A DNA stretch of 64,000 bases from Dulcicalothrix desertica PCC 7102 (GCF_003991905.1 NZ_RSCL01000018.1:179017-243016), one strand, 5' to 3'. Numbered from the stretch's first letter, positions 55,655 to 64,000 are shown. Made by a program: numbers and translations. The notes: generated by a model from the sequence alone, not told the origin.

Positions 55655-57055
55655 TTGAGTAAAATCACTGTGGCTCTAATATCTAAGTATTGTGGATTTG
55701 TCAAGCTATCCAATGATGGTAGACCCTCTAGGGAAATGGTTAACGCAGCTAAAGACTACTTACACGAACAGTTTCCTACACTTGCTGATGACTCGGATGT
55801 TGCATTACAGCGACAACTTTGGCATTTAATGCGCGAACAGCAAGCAAGTGACAGCATGGCTGAAATTTGTTTGCGCTGCTATATCTCTCATCAAATTTAT
55901 CAGGCTTGCATTGATTTAGGCGTTAAGTTTGGCAAGCAACACGGTTTTAATCATAACGATTTATTACCGATTGTATTAGGAGATGAGGTGCTACAAAGTT
56001 TTAAGCATCAAAAGGAAACAGGTTCTTACCAATCTTTGGCAACGACGATATTAAAGACGTATAACCCTGATAAAGGTTCGCTTAATACTTGGGTGAGTCG
56101 CTATGTAAAACAGCATTCAGAGTTGAAGCATTTTTTACTTCAGCATGGTGTGTTTTTAGTTAGCGATTGGGCATTATTGAATGATACAAATCTTAAAGAA
56201 TTACAGCGTATTTTAGCAGGGATGTATCATTTGGCAACGTTTGAGGTTCAACAAGCTTGTGAGTTACTGGTTAGCTATCATGCAGTATACCGTGCAGACC
56301 GTTTACAGTTTCTTGCGGGTTCAACGTTACCCTGTCAACCTCCAACTGGTGAGCAGTTATCTCGCATTGCTACAGATTTAAAAACCCGAACGGGAAAAAA
56401 TTTCAGTAATGAAGCTGTTTTGAAGCAATTACAGTTTATCTCAGCAAAGTTGCGAGAATACCGAATTATTGCACGAGGTGGCGCCATTAAAACGTTATCT
56501 TATCACCAAGAGGAAGTTGAGCCTATTGTTGAGCGTCAACAAGCAATGTCTAATAATGAAGACCAAGAAGAAAACGAATTTATTCAGTTATATCAACAAC
56601 AGTTGAAAGAATCATTAGACGAAGCACTTTTCCAAGTTATTGAAGAGTTTATCATCAAAATTCAGCGTCGGCGCCCGTCCCAAGTTGAATCATTTATTAA
56701 AGGTTTAGAGTTATTTCACTGTCGAGGTGAGTCTATGACTCAAATTGCACCACAAATAGGGGTGAAACAGCAGTATGAAGTAACACGCTTATTAAAACTC
56801 AATGATTTACGTGTTGATGTTAGACAAAGGTTATTAATAATTTTACGTACCAAGGTTATTGATATAGCTAAACAGTTTACTGATATCAAACAATTACAAA
56901 TATTAGACGAAGCACTAGACGAACAAATTACTAAAATTATTACACAAGCAGAATCTGAAGCTAGAAACCCGGTTCGTAACCAACCTCTCAAGAGTCTGTT
57001 TGCACATCATCTTTGCCTTTGTTTAGACAAAATAAATTTAACTCCTAACTCCTAA
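55655..57055 (+). CDS. Sigma-70-like protein heading a CHAT cassette
   Basis: The 466-residue protein has a region (about 125-175) with YQSLATTILKTYNPDKGSLN and ELKHFLLQHGVF that recalls sigma region 2 of group-3/4-like factors, and a C-terminal HTH-like stretch (MTQIAPQIGVKQQYEVTRLLKLN, about 375-400). Similar genes precede DUF1822/CHASE2 genes in cyanobacteria, as I recall. The start may be TTG 55655 or GTG 55670. A strong AAGGAGGT at 55624-55631 is used by a mini-frame (55645-55662, MISVE) ending near the TTG. The last residues PNS and the stop are encoded by the heptamer array 57039-57094. Confidence 0.55.
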   Translation: MSKITVALISKYCGFVKLSNDGRPSREMVNAAKDYLHEQFPTLADDSDVALQRQLWHLMREQQASDSMAEICLRCYISHQIYQACIDLGVKFGKQHGFNHNDLLPIVLGDEVLQSFKHQKETGSYQSLATTILKTYNPDKGSLNTWVSRYVKQHSELKHFLLQHGVFLVSDWALLNDTNLKELQRILAGMYHLATFEVQQACELLVSYHAVYRADRLQFLAGSTLPCQPPTGEQLSRIATDLKTRTGKNFSNEAVLKQLQFISAKLREYRIIARGGAIKTLSYHQEEVEPIVERQQAMSNNEDQEENEFIQLYQQQLKESLDEALFQVIEEFIIKIQRRRPSQVESFIKGLELFHCRGESMTQIAPQIGVKQQYEVTRLLKLNDLRVDVRQRLLIILRTKVIDIAKQFTDIKQLQILDEALDEQITKIITQAESEARNPVRNQPLKSLFAHHLCLCLDKINLTPNS

Positions 57056-57094
57056 CTCCTATCTCCTAACTCCTAACTCCTAACTCCTAACTCC
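57039..57094. repeat. Tandem heptamer array (TAACTCC)8
   Basis: Eight units of TAACTCC (one TATCTCC) begin inside the upstream gene and end 12 bases before the DUF1822 ATG. The array encodes the last codons of the sigma-like gene. Same unit as the array at 13071-13133. Confidence 0.95.
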
Positions 57095-57106
57095 TATCTG
57101 CACATT

Positions 57107-58417
57107 ATGAACCAACCTACTTACCTGACTGACACTGACTGGCTCGATTTTTCCTCGCTTGGTGATGATAGCACCGAGTTGGCGCCATCCCAAATTCAAC
57201 GTGCGGCACAATTAAGTTTGGGAATTTATACTCCTGAGCAAAGTTGGCAAGTTTACCTTAATGCTTTAGGTACTATTGGCTTTGAACAATGGATGGCTGA
57301 ACGGGCACCTGATATACAAGTTGATGTGTCTAATTCAACTATTTGGCAACCTGCTTACTCAAATATACTTGCTGCTGCCTGTAATGTTCAAGTCGGCGCC
57401 TTTAAGGTTTGTGTAATTACGGCAAGTAAGGTTGGAGATTTACAAAGTATTCCTTTTGCTGTTGTCGATGTGCCTAAATTAGCAGCACACTTTTACGTGT
57501 TGATGCATGTTGAGGAAGAATTACAGCAAGGTAATGTGTTTGGATTTATGAGTTATCCACAGCTTCAAAGCTATAAACAACAAGCTTTGTTACATGTTGA
57601 GGAAGATTTTACTTATAGTTTACCAAATGATGTACTTAGTTTTGACGTTGATGCACTGTTACTCAATTTACGTTGCTTAGATAGTAGGGCAATTAATTTA
57701 CCTGTAGAGTCTAGTATAGCAAATACACAAACTGACACATCTACAGCCCTACAGCAAAAGTTAACTCGGCTACAATCTGAATTAAGAAAGCATCCTTCAC
57801 AGTTTTTGACGATGGATGAAGCGAAAACACTGTTTAGTAATCCTCATTTAATCGATTGGTTATATGCATGTACACGCGCAGAAGTTGTTACAAATGTGCC
57901 AAAAAGTCAGCCTATACAACCTTTTATCAATGTTGGACGTTGGTTACGTAATCAAATTGATACAGTTGCTGAGGAATTAGGATGGATGTTAATGCCTACT
58001 TTAGCACCATCAGCATTACGAAGAAGTGAAGATTTTCAACCGATTCGAGAAGCATTAGAAAAACAAAAAATTTACATTCCTTCAAATGCTCAAGGCGCCT
58101 CACGTGATTTAAACTCAGAGTGTGCGGCTTTAAGACTTTATGCAATTATATGGGAATTAAATGAAGTATCAGATAACCCAGAGTGGATGTTACTAATTGT
58201 TGTGCGTTCAATTTCAAGTTCACTAGTTTCGCAAACCTTAAGATTGGAAATTCGTGACAAAACGCAACAATTGTTTGACCAAACTCTAGAAGGTGATAGC
58301 AGCAAGGAAATTCTTTTCGCTCGTCTTGTTGGTGACTCGAATGACCGTTTCTGGGTAACGGTGACTGCTGATGATACCAGTGTGTTTGAAATTGAGCCTT
58401 TTGGCTTAGAAGGTTAA
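57107..58417 (+). CDS. DUF1822 family protein
   Basis: The 436-residue protein matches DUF1822 (LTDTDWLDFS; SWQVYLNALGTIGFEQWMAE; DVPKLAAHFYVLMHVEEE; GYSVP-like C-terminal segments differ). Acidic, no signal peptide. In cyanobacteria DUF1822 genes usually precede CHAT/CHASE2 genes and may provide a partner or inhibitor. It lies 51 bp after the sigma-like gene and 129 bp before the CHAT gene. Confidence 0.78.
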   Translation: MNQPTYLTDTDWLDFSSLGDDSTELAPSQIQRAAQLSLGIYTPEQSWQVYLNALGTIGFEQWMAERAPDIQVDVSNSTIWQPAYSNILAAACNVQVGAFKVCVITASKVGDLQSIPFAVVDVPKLAAHFYVLMHVEEELQQGNVFGFMSYPQLQSYKQQALLHVEEDFTYSLPNDVLSFDVDALLLNLRCLDSRAINLPVESSIANTQTDTSTALQQKLTRLQSELRKHPSQFLTMDEAKTLFSNPHLIDWLYACTRAEVVTNVPKSQPIQPFINVGRWLRNQIDTVAEELGWMLMPTLAPSALRRSEDFQPIREALEKQKIYIPSNAQGASRDLNSECAALRLYAIIWELNEVSDNPEWMLLIVVRSISSSLVSQTLRLEIRDKTQQLFDQTLEGDSSKEILFARLVGDSNDRFWVTVTADDTSVFEIEPFGLEG

Positions 58418-58546
58418 TTAACGCTCTGGTTACTATTAATTATAATTCTTACCGGAAATTTAAATTAAAATTTAAACTTTCGTTATATAACTGTAAGTAA
58501 AAATACATAATAATTAAGATACTTCCTTCCCCTTTACGTCTGAGCT

Positions 58547-60925
58547 ATGGAACATTCATTTAGTTTAAAAGTTCAAAAAGTAGAACAAACATGCTTGTTT
58601 GAGTTGTCCTGGGGACAGGGACAAAGGTTAGCTGCACAAGTTGATTATCCTATCGTTTTAACTCAAATATACCAAGATTGGAAGAAAGCGTATTTAAACT
58701 TTTACCAGTCAGATGAAATGCGAGGAAAAGCAGTTGGTGGAGGAGTTGCGGAGCTTTCGGTTGACTGGCACGCAGAACTAGTTAAAGCTGAGTCTAGGTT
58801 GACTTATGAATTTAATAGTTGGTTACGAAGCGCTGAATTATATGAGATTCGCGCACAATTGAATCAAGAAGGGAGTAATTTAAATCAAGCTCAAGCAATA
58901 AAGGTATTTTTAACTTGTACACCTATTGAGTTAGATCGATTTCCGTGGGAAGCTTGGGAAAGTGCTGGAAAAATCCAAATTATTCGTTCTCCTCAAAAAA
59001 TAAGCGCTCCTAACCATTCTTTACAGCAAAAAGGACGCACTCGTATTTTAACGATATTGGGTGATGATACTGGGTTAGACTTTCAAACAGAACGAGAAGC
59101 TTTAAAAGAATTATCAAAAATTGCAGATGTGGAATTTGTCGGGTGGCAACCTAAGCAAACAGCTTCGCAGGTAATTGAAAATATTACAAATGCAATAGCT
59201 GATGAACGTGGATGGGATGTGCTGTTCTTTGCTGGACATAGCAATGAAACAGATTTAACTGGGGGTGAGTTAGGAATCGCACCAGGGGTGTCAATATCTA
59301 TAAAAGAAATAGCAACGCTTTTGAATGCAGCACGTCAACGTCGGTTAAAAGTTGCCATATTTAATTCGTGCAGTGGGTTAAATATTGCTGAATCTTTGAT
59401 AGACATGGGGTTTAGCCAAGTAATGGTGATGCGTGAACCAGTCCACAACCGGGTCGCACAGGAATTTTTAGTTAAGTTTTTGCAATATTTGGGTAAACAC
59501 TTAAATGTGTACGAGTCGATGATGGAAGCACGGCAATTTTTACGTTTAGACAAAACCCATACTTATCCATCATCTTATTTGCTGCCTTCTTTATTCTGTC
59601 ACCCAGGCGCCGAGTTATATAAAATTCCACCATCGTTACCTTGGCATCAGCGCATTCGGCAGGTAGTTTTACCCAATAGTATTATTGAAGGGGTCGCATT
59701 AGCTGTCACTATTGCTGTTGGTACAATGGTTCCTGTTCAGGACTTTTTACTTGATGGTAGAGTATTTACCCAAGCAGTTTATCGTAACACAACGAATCAA
59801 ATTCCATCTGATGAGGCGCCACCAGTAGCATTAGTAGAAATAGATAGTGAGTCCATTGCCAAACGTAAGCTACCAAGTTCGCAAATTTTGCCAATGAACC
59901 GTAGTTATATAGCGGAGCTAATGGAACGTGTACGGAAATTAAATGCACCCGTTATTGGTTTAGATTTTTTAATTGATACACCCCAAAAGTATCCACCGAC
60001 AGCAGATAAAGATTTAGGAACAGCAGTAAGTCGTGCAGTCCATGAAAATAGATGGGTTGTTTTTGGGACTATTTTAAACGAAGGTAAAGAAGCGAGTGTT
60101 AATGATGCTAACGGAATTAGAAACCGTAACTGGACTTTACAAGGTTACACAGAATCATTTCCTTCTTACGTGGAATTACCTGAAAGTGAGTGTCGCGAAA
60201 CATGTCCGATTTCTTATTTGATGGCACTAACTCAATTAGCGACCCAAGAAATAACAGATTTACCCAAACCTAACACAGGTGGAACTATTGATTTAAGAAC
60301 TCAGTTGCTTGATACAATTAAAACAAAATTACCTAAAAAAGGTGATTTAACAGCTTTAAAACAATGGCGCCCATTATTTGGACAGCAACCGATAATAGAT
60401 TTTTCTATACCTCCCGACAAAGTATACACCAAAATACCTGCTTGGCAATTAATAGAAAATCCAGACGCGAACAAGTTTCCATTGATATCAAAACAAGCAG
60501 TATTAATAGCAACAGGAAACGATGAGCGTTTAGGAAAAGCACCAGGTCAACCCGACCGAATGCCAATACCTACAGCAATGAAATATTGGACGGAACAGAC
60601 GTGGATGACAGGGGGTCAATCTTTAGCATATACAACTCACCATTTTATACGGCGCCACTTAATTACTCCAATACCCGATATTTGGGTAATCGCGCTCGCG
60701 ATTTTAATCAGTAAAACTGCTGTGTTTAGTTTAAAGTCCAAGTCATCTTTAACACCAAAACTTAAGATGAAAATTCTTACAGGTAGTTTAATAGGAGTTG
60801 TGTTATACGGAGTAGCAGCGTTGCAATTATATATAACTGCGGCACTTTTACTTCCTTGGTTCCTACCATCATCAGTATTTTTAGCTTATGTCTTATCTGC
60901 AACAAGGAGACAAAACCATGCTTAA
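58547..60925 (+). CDS. CHAT caspase-like protease domain fused to a CHASE2 sensor
   Basis: The 792-residue protein has an N-terminal CHAT domain (about 130-360) with the caspase-type dyad H231 (FFAGHSNE) and C275 (IFNSCSGLNI). A membrane segment (about 378-398) leads to a CHASE2 domain (about 405-690) and two more membrane segments near the end (705-725, 745-785). CHAT domains cleave proteins in several cyanobacterial and defence systems; CHASE2 domains sense extracytoplasmic signals. The fold places the protease in the cytoplasm. Its substrate is unknown. DUF928 overlaps its 3' end by 8 bases. Confidence 0.82.
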   Translation: MEHSFSLKVQKVEQTCLFELSWGQGQRLAAQVDYPIVLTQIYQDWKKAYLNFYQSDEMRGKAVGGGVAELSVDWHAELVKAESRLTYEFNSWLRSAELYEIRAQLNQEGSNLNQAQAIKVFLTCTPIELDRFPWEAWESAGKIQIIRSPQKISAPNHSLQQKGRTRILTILGDDTGLDFQTEREALKELSKIADVEFVGWQPKQTASQVIENITNAIADERGWDVLFFAGHSNETDLTGGELGIAPGVSISIKEIATLLNAARQRRLKVAIFNSCSGLNIAESLIDMGFSQVMVMREPVHNRVAQEFLVKFLQYLGKHLNVYESMMEARQFLRLDKTHTYPSSYLLPSLFCHPGAELYKIPPSLPWHQRIRQVVLPNSIIEGVALAVTIAVGTMVPVQDFLLDGRVFTQAVYRNTTNQIPSDEAPPVALVEIDSESIAKRKLPSSQILPMNRSYIAELMERVRKLNAPVIGLDFLIDTPQKYPPTADKDLGTAVSRAVHENRWVVFGTILNEGKEASVNDANGIRNRNWTLQGYTESFPSYVELPESECRETCPISYLMALTQLATQEITDLPKPNTGGTIDLRTQLLDTIKTKLPKKGDLTALKQWRPLFGQQPIIDFSIPPDKVYTKIPAWQLIENPDANKFPLISKQAVLIATGNDERLGKAPGQPDRMPIPTAMKYWTEQTWMTGGQSLAYTTHHFIRRHLITPIPDIWVIALAILISKTAVFSLKSKSSLTPKLKMKILTGSLIGVVLYGVAALQLYITAALLLPWFLPSSVFLAYVLSATRRQNHA

Positions 60926-61649
60926 CAAAAAATATCTACGGTTCATGTTGATTTTGCTGTTCGCAACTAGTTTTGTCACCACGGACAGCTTTAGCAACCT
61001 GACATCAACTCAAACATTTGCCCAAGTTAGAGTAGCAGATTTCTTTGGGTTGTGGCGCCGGAAAGATGAGCGCAAAGTTTCAAGAACATCACGTTCTGGT
61101 GGAGTTTGCCCAATAACACCAGGTATCTTTGAAACATATTTACTTTGGCACGAACGTCCACTATTTGTATGGAAGTCATCAGGAAACCAAGACGCTAATT
61201 TAGTGGTACGTGAGTACGATAGTCAAACCGAAGTTTGGAGACAACCTGTTAATACATCAGCACAAAAGTTTGTGTATGGCGCCGAAAAAGCTTTGGAACC
61301 AGGTAAGCTTTATCAATGGCAGTTAGTGAACAAATCACGAGGACTTAATGAGTCTGTAACATTCCAAATCATGTCCGAAACTGAACGTGCTAAAATCCAA
61401 AGCGGATTACAAGCATTAGAGCAAAACTCAAAGTTAGCCAAATTATCACCGGAAGATATTGCGCTCAAAAAAGCACACTACTTCCTAGATTATCAAATCA
61501 AGCATCAAAACAGCGATAGAACTTATCTTCCTTGGTCGGATGCGTTGCAGTCGTTGTATGAAGTTGATAAACCTTCTGCTTCTTTTGTAGAACAACGCGA
61601 TAAGTTTATTGTTTCGTTGTGTTCTTCTAATTCGACTGCGAGTAAATAA
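60918..61649 (+). CDS. DUF928 secreted protein
   Basis: The 243-residue protein starts at ATG 60918 with AAGGAG eight bases upstream, overlapping the CHAT gene by 8 bases. A longer frame (60888) is less likely. Signal peptide 1-34 (FATSFVTTDSFSN). The DUF928 domain follows (CPITPGIFETYLLWHERPLFVW). It is probably periplasmic and may interact with the CHASE2 side. A GGCAACGGAT hairpin repeat follows the stop. Confidence 0.85.
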   Translation: MLNKKYLRFMLILLFATSFVTTDSFSNLTSTQTFAQVRVADFFGLWRRKDERKVSRTSRSGGVCPITPGIFETYLLWHERPLFVWKSSGNQDANLVVREYDSQTEVWRQPVNTSAQKFVYGAEKALEPGKLYQWQLVNKSRGLNESVTFQIMSETERAKIQSGLQALEQNSKLAKLSPEDIALKKAHYFLDYQIKHQNSDRTYLPWSDALQSLYEVDKPSASFVEQRDKFIVSLCSSNSTASK

Positions 61650-61712
61650 GGCAACGGATTATAAACGGATGTAGCGGATGAGCTATCCGTTACATCCGTT
61701 CTATCCGTTGCC
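61650..61712. terminator. 9-mer repeat hairpin (AACGGATGT family), copy 5
   Basis: GGCAACGGATTATAAACGGA and its inverse ATCCGTTCTATCCGTTGCC form a long stem around a short loop between the convergent DUF928 and beta-helix genes. As a bidirectional terminator it is plausible. No T-run is evident. Confidence 0.7.
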
Positions 61713-61718
61713 ACGTTG

Positions 61719-62636
61719 CTATTGTTCGATTGGCACCTCTGGTTGTAATGTTGGGATAACGCGAAATTGGTCTTGCTTTTTGTTGTCTTTGAAGGTGTTT
61801 CTGTCTAAGCTAGGTTCGGATTGTCCGATTATTACTAAACCGTAATCGCTATTGTTTTCAATTAGATTTGAGAATAATTTGGGGTGAGATGAGTCTGTTA
61901 GTACTATACCATTGCGGTTTCCACGGATTTGATTGTCGGATAGTAAAGGTGTTGATTTGCCACCAATTGCAACGCCGAAACCTGTATTATCAAAGATGTT
62001 ATTACGGATTTCGCCTTTTGCTTCGGAGGTGACGGAAACTCCGTTTGCATCATTACGAAAGAATCGGTTATTTTCTATTGTAGGCGCCGCGTTACCTGTT
62101 ACGAATATTCCTTCGCGTTTGCTGTTAATAAAATTATTGTTACGAATGATGGGTTGTCCAAATTCTACCCAAACACCAGTACCACGCACGTTTGGATTAG
62201 TAACGGTAATACCTGCGATTTGAGAGTTGTCTTGTGCAACGAGTGTTACGTTTTGTTTTGCAAAGGTTCGACTCATGTAGGAATCTCCACCGATGATTTC
62301 TACTCCTTGACCTTGGGTGTTTTCGTTACCTTTGAGAATGACACCTGATTTGATGATGAGTGGAAAAGTTTCGCTGTAATAACGTCCTGATGCTAATTGG
62401 ATGATGCTTCCTGGAGTTGCTTGTGTGAGTGCGTATGAGATGCTTCGATAGGGTATTGCTTCACTTTTTCCCGCAGTGGCGCCATCTGTTCCTAACTGTG
62501 GATTCACGTATAATATAACTTGTGGTGGAGTGTTGGTAGGCGCCGATGTTTGTGCGTTTACTTGAGAAATGTTAATTAAACTTAGTAATACTACGGTTGA
62601 ATAATTTACTTGCTTGAGAAGCGATTTGAAATTCAT
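61719..62636 (-). CDS. Right-handed beta-helix repeat protein (DUF1565-like), secreted
   Basis: The protein (305 residues from ATG 62636) has a signal peptide (MNFKSLLKQ start, cleavage near NAQTSA), then a DUF1565-type lead (VILYVNPQLGTDGATAGKSEAIPYRSI) and parallel beta-helix turns (NNNFINS, NNRFFRN, NNIFDN, DNQIRGN). Such proteins often bind or degrade polysaccharide; the activity is not determined. An upstream ATG at 62660 is less likely. Four GGCGCC sites. Confidence 0.8.
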   Translation of the reverse strand: MNFKSLLKQVNYSTVVLLSLINISQVNAQTSAPTNTPPQVILYVNPQLGTDGATAGKSEAIPYRSISYALTQATPGSIIQLASGRYYSETFPLIIKSGVILKGNENTQGQGVEIIGGDSYMSRTFAKQNVTLVAQDNSQIAGITVTNPNVRGTGVWVEFGQPIIRNNNFINSKREGIFVTGNAAPTIENNRFFRNDANGVSVTSEAKGEIRNNIFDNTGFGVAIGGKSTPLLSDNQIRGNRNGIVLTDSSHPKLFSNLIENNSDYGLVIIGQSEPSLDRNTFKDNKKQDQFRVIPTLQPEVPIEQ

Positions 62637-62850
62637 AGTAGCTGAGTGTGTGAGAATCAATGTAGCTACTTTATTCGTATGATTATTAGAGTAACCTGAG
62701 TAATATCCACGAATATATTTTAGATATTTATTACATCTTTCTAAGTATTTAAGTACAAATAACTAGTGAATAAAAAAATAAGCCATAATCATAAAAACGA
62801 AACTACGAAATTACGAAATTATATTAATATATTTTGATATAACTTCTTAA

Positions 62851-62913
62851 CTCTGTGGACTCTGTGTCTTTGTGGTGATATATTTTAACCACAGAGACGC
62901 AGAGAGCGCAGAG
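62851..62913. repeat. CTCTGTGG hairpin, long copy
   Basis: CTCTGTGGACTCTGTGTCTT... pairs with ...ACAGAGACGCAGAGAGCGCA around an A+T-rich loop. Same family as 22480-22510. It lies in the 304-bp spacer before DUF1499, which otherwise contains no gene. Confidence 0.75.
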
Positions 62914-62940
62914 AAAGAGATGGAAGTTTATGGCAGTTTA

Positions 62941-63384
62941 TTAAATATTTAGGTCGCGTAGTGCAAGTCTAATTTGCTCCATACGTCTGCGGTTAACTCC
63001 AAGGTCAGATTCTCCTAAACGAGATGCTGAACGTATATGAATTACATTTTCGTTTTCAGGAAAATAAAATTCTACATCATCGACAAAACGAAATATACGA
63101 CTTTTGGAAAGAGCATGGATGTAGTTATCTGTTTGTTCTACAACTTCTGTGCGTGGAACAACTGTCAAAACTTTTAATACTGTTTCTCTTGCTTTGTTGC
63201 GGTCTATATGATAGGAAATTGGGTCAATTGTGTGTTTGATGTCAGCATCTTGACTAACGACACAGTTTTGAGAAGCTGGACAATTTTCAAGATGACCCTC
63301 GTTGATTCCTAAAGCATCAGCAGGAAGTGCTATACTTGCCAAAATCAAAAATATTCCAAAAATAATTGCAGTGAAACGAAGCAT
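62941..63384 (-). CDS. DUF1499 family protein, secreted or membrane-anchored
   Basis: The 147-residue protein has a signal-like N-terminal hydrophobic segment (5-25) and the DUF1499 pattern (CPASQNCVVSQ; DDVEFYFPENENVIHIRSASRLGESDLGVNRRRME). Function unknown; found in many proteobacteria and cyanobacteria. Confidence 0.82.
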   Translation of the reverse strand: MLRFTAIIFGIFLILASIALPADALGINEGHLENCPASQNCVVSQDADIKHTIDPISYHIDRNKARETVLKVLTVVPRTEVVEQTDNYIHALSKSRIFRFVDDVEFYFPENENVIHIRSASRLGESDLGVNRRRMEQIRLALRDLNI

Positions 63385-63566
63385 TATCAGTATATTCCTT
63401 GATGTGTAATTAAACTAACTTAATAATTTTCCCTTATTAAGGTTAATCGCGCAATAATACTTCACATAATAAAGTTTGTAGAAGTTTTCGGTAGTTGTGC
63501 TAAAAACTATTTTGACGCTGTGTAGATATAATTTAAAGTTTTAGTTATATCGACAGGAGGTTATCA

Positions 63567-63986
63567 ATGAGCGAAGAATATACAGAGGTTGTAGACGATA
63601 GTTGGGGTGATAGGTTCGGTAACTCTGTATTTGCAGTAATTTTAGGGCTTATCTTATTTTTTGGGTCTTTTATTTTGCTATTCTGGAACGAGGGTAGATT
63701 AAATTTATCAGAAGTTGCTAAAACTGCTGTGGAAGTTTCAGCAACGCAACCAAATAGAGAGGCAATAGGAAAATTTATTTCGACAACTGGAACGATTACA
63801 TCAAATCAAGCTTTAGGTGATAATTTATTTTTAATTCCAGGTTCATATAGCGTTGTTGATAGAACCGTTGAAATGTTTTCTTGGAGTGAGGAGAAGCGAA
63901 CGGAAGAAAGAAAAAGTATGTTAGATCCCATATTCCGCACTTCAGAATGTCGCATAAAATATTACATAAATACGTACTGGCATTAG
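63567..63986 (+). CDS. TMEM43-like protein, apparently truncated
   Basis: The protein (139 residues) starts MSEEYTEVVDDSWGDRFG and has a membrane segment (about 20-45), a TMEM43-family pattern, but family members are about 400 residues. After YSWSEEKRTEERKS-type sequence (MFSWSEEKRTEERKS here) the frame changes to an unrelated Arg/Tyr-rich tail (MLDPIFRTSECRIKYYINTYWH minus the first residues) and stops. An insertion boundary near 63918 is possible. Because the window ends at 64000, this could not be resolved. A Shine-Dalgarno GGAGG lies at 63556-63560. Confidence 0.55.
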   Translation: MSEEYTEVVDDSWGDRFGNSVFAVILGLILFFGSFILLFWNEGRLNLSEVAKTAVEVSATQPNREAIGKFISTTGTITSNQALGDNLFLIPGSYSVVDRTVEMFSWSEEKRTEERKSMLDPIFRTSECRIKYYINTYWH

Positions 63987-64000
63987 TAAATAAACATACT

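Larger units (their letters stand above)
13..62544. repeat. GGCGCC alternate highly iterated palindrome (about 125 copies)
   Basis: By eye, GGCGCC is present about 125 times from 13-18 to 62539-62544, in genes and spacers on both strands (it is its own reverse complement). Random expectation at about 38% G+C is about three. The HIP1 octamer GCGATCGC was not seen. Published work (Elhai 2015) describes alternate HIPs with matching DNA methyltransferases in cyanobacteria lacking HIP1. Copies are lacking in 845-2437, about 31.7-33.5 kb, 47.7-49.4 kb and after 62.5 kb. Confidence 0.9.

Noticed and set aside
55423..55713. 96-residue minus-strand frame
   Set aside because: It spans a hairpin repeat and overlaps the sigma-like start region.
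1..64000. Classical HIP1 (GCGATCGC) sites
   Set aside because: None was found by eye in the window.

Overview
The window is chromosomal DNA from a cyanobacterium, most likely a filamentous Nostocales-type strain. Supporting genes are an HLIP-tailed ferrochelatase, a DevC-type permease, mntCAB, feoAB, DpsA, XisH/XisI family genes, DUF1822/DUF928/DUF2808/DUF4126/DUF4327 families, Rpn-type nucleases, tandem heptamer (STRR-like) repeats and many small palindromic repeats. The DNA is A+T-rich. No complete tRNA, rRNA or CRISPR array was found. The classical cyanobacterial HIP1 octamer GCGATCGC was not seen. Instead the hexamer GGCGCC occurs about 125 times (hand count), roughly once per 500 bp, where base composition predicts only a few. 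This looks like an alternate highly iterated palindrome.

Layout. 0-9 kb: partial nagB, cynS, an Rpn nuclease, a HAD phosphatase, a DUF6882-like gene, nei, argD, a K+ channel, an orphan devC and an MMADHC-like gene. 9-13 kb: small genes, a XisI-like domain fused to a membrane module resembling the cyanobacterial TRADD-N-associated domain, two decayed Rpn fragments and a broken AbrB transporter. 13-17 kb: photolyase, then a response regulator, Cys-rich protein, methyltransferase and DUF364 group. 17-22.5 kb: a minus-strand signalling cluster of two paralogous membrane proteins (one with an FHA domain), two Ser/Thr kinases (one with an FHA domain) and a zinc-ribbon VWA protein. 22.7-33 kb: an HTH protein, a plasmid/phage-like protein, mntCAB, a diguanylate cyclase, DUF4327, feoAB and a WecG/TagA glycosyltransferase. 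34-47.6 kb: sdhA, small membrane proteins, DUF937, a secreted repeat protein, a WG-repeat remnant, dpsA, an alpha/beta hydrolase lacking its nucleophile, DUF2808, an ExbB-type channel, hemD-like, a 2-hydroxyacid dehydrogenase, hemH and DUF4126.

47.7-55 kb is a restriction/defence-type island: an HsdR-N-like nuclease, a DNA methyltransferase, a PD-(D/E)XK-like nuclease cut by a 196-bp MITE, an Rpn pseudogene, a DUF1998 helicase and a dead xisH-xisI pair. 55.6-61.7 kb carries a plus-strand cassette: sigma-70-like protein, DUF1822, CHAT-CHASE2 membrane protein and DUF928. The putative caspase-like protease sits in one polypeptide with an extracytoplasmic CHASE2 sensor and beside a sigma-like gene, so a signal-to-proteolysis-to-transcription pathway is plausible but unproven. 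The window ends with a beta-helix protein, DUF1499 and a truncated TMEM43-like gene.

Small repeats shape gene ends. A 9-mer (AACGGATGT) family supplies C-terminal codons and hairpins to several genes. CTAACTC heptamers fill the translation start region of the photolyase gene and encode the last residues of the sigma-like protein. A GGTGCGT palindrome family creates false upstream starts for two genes.
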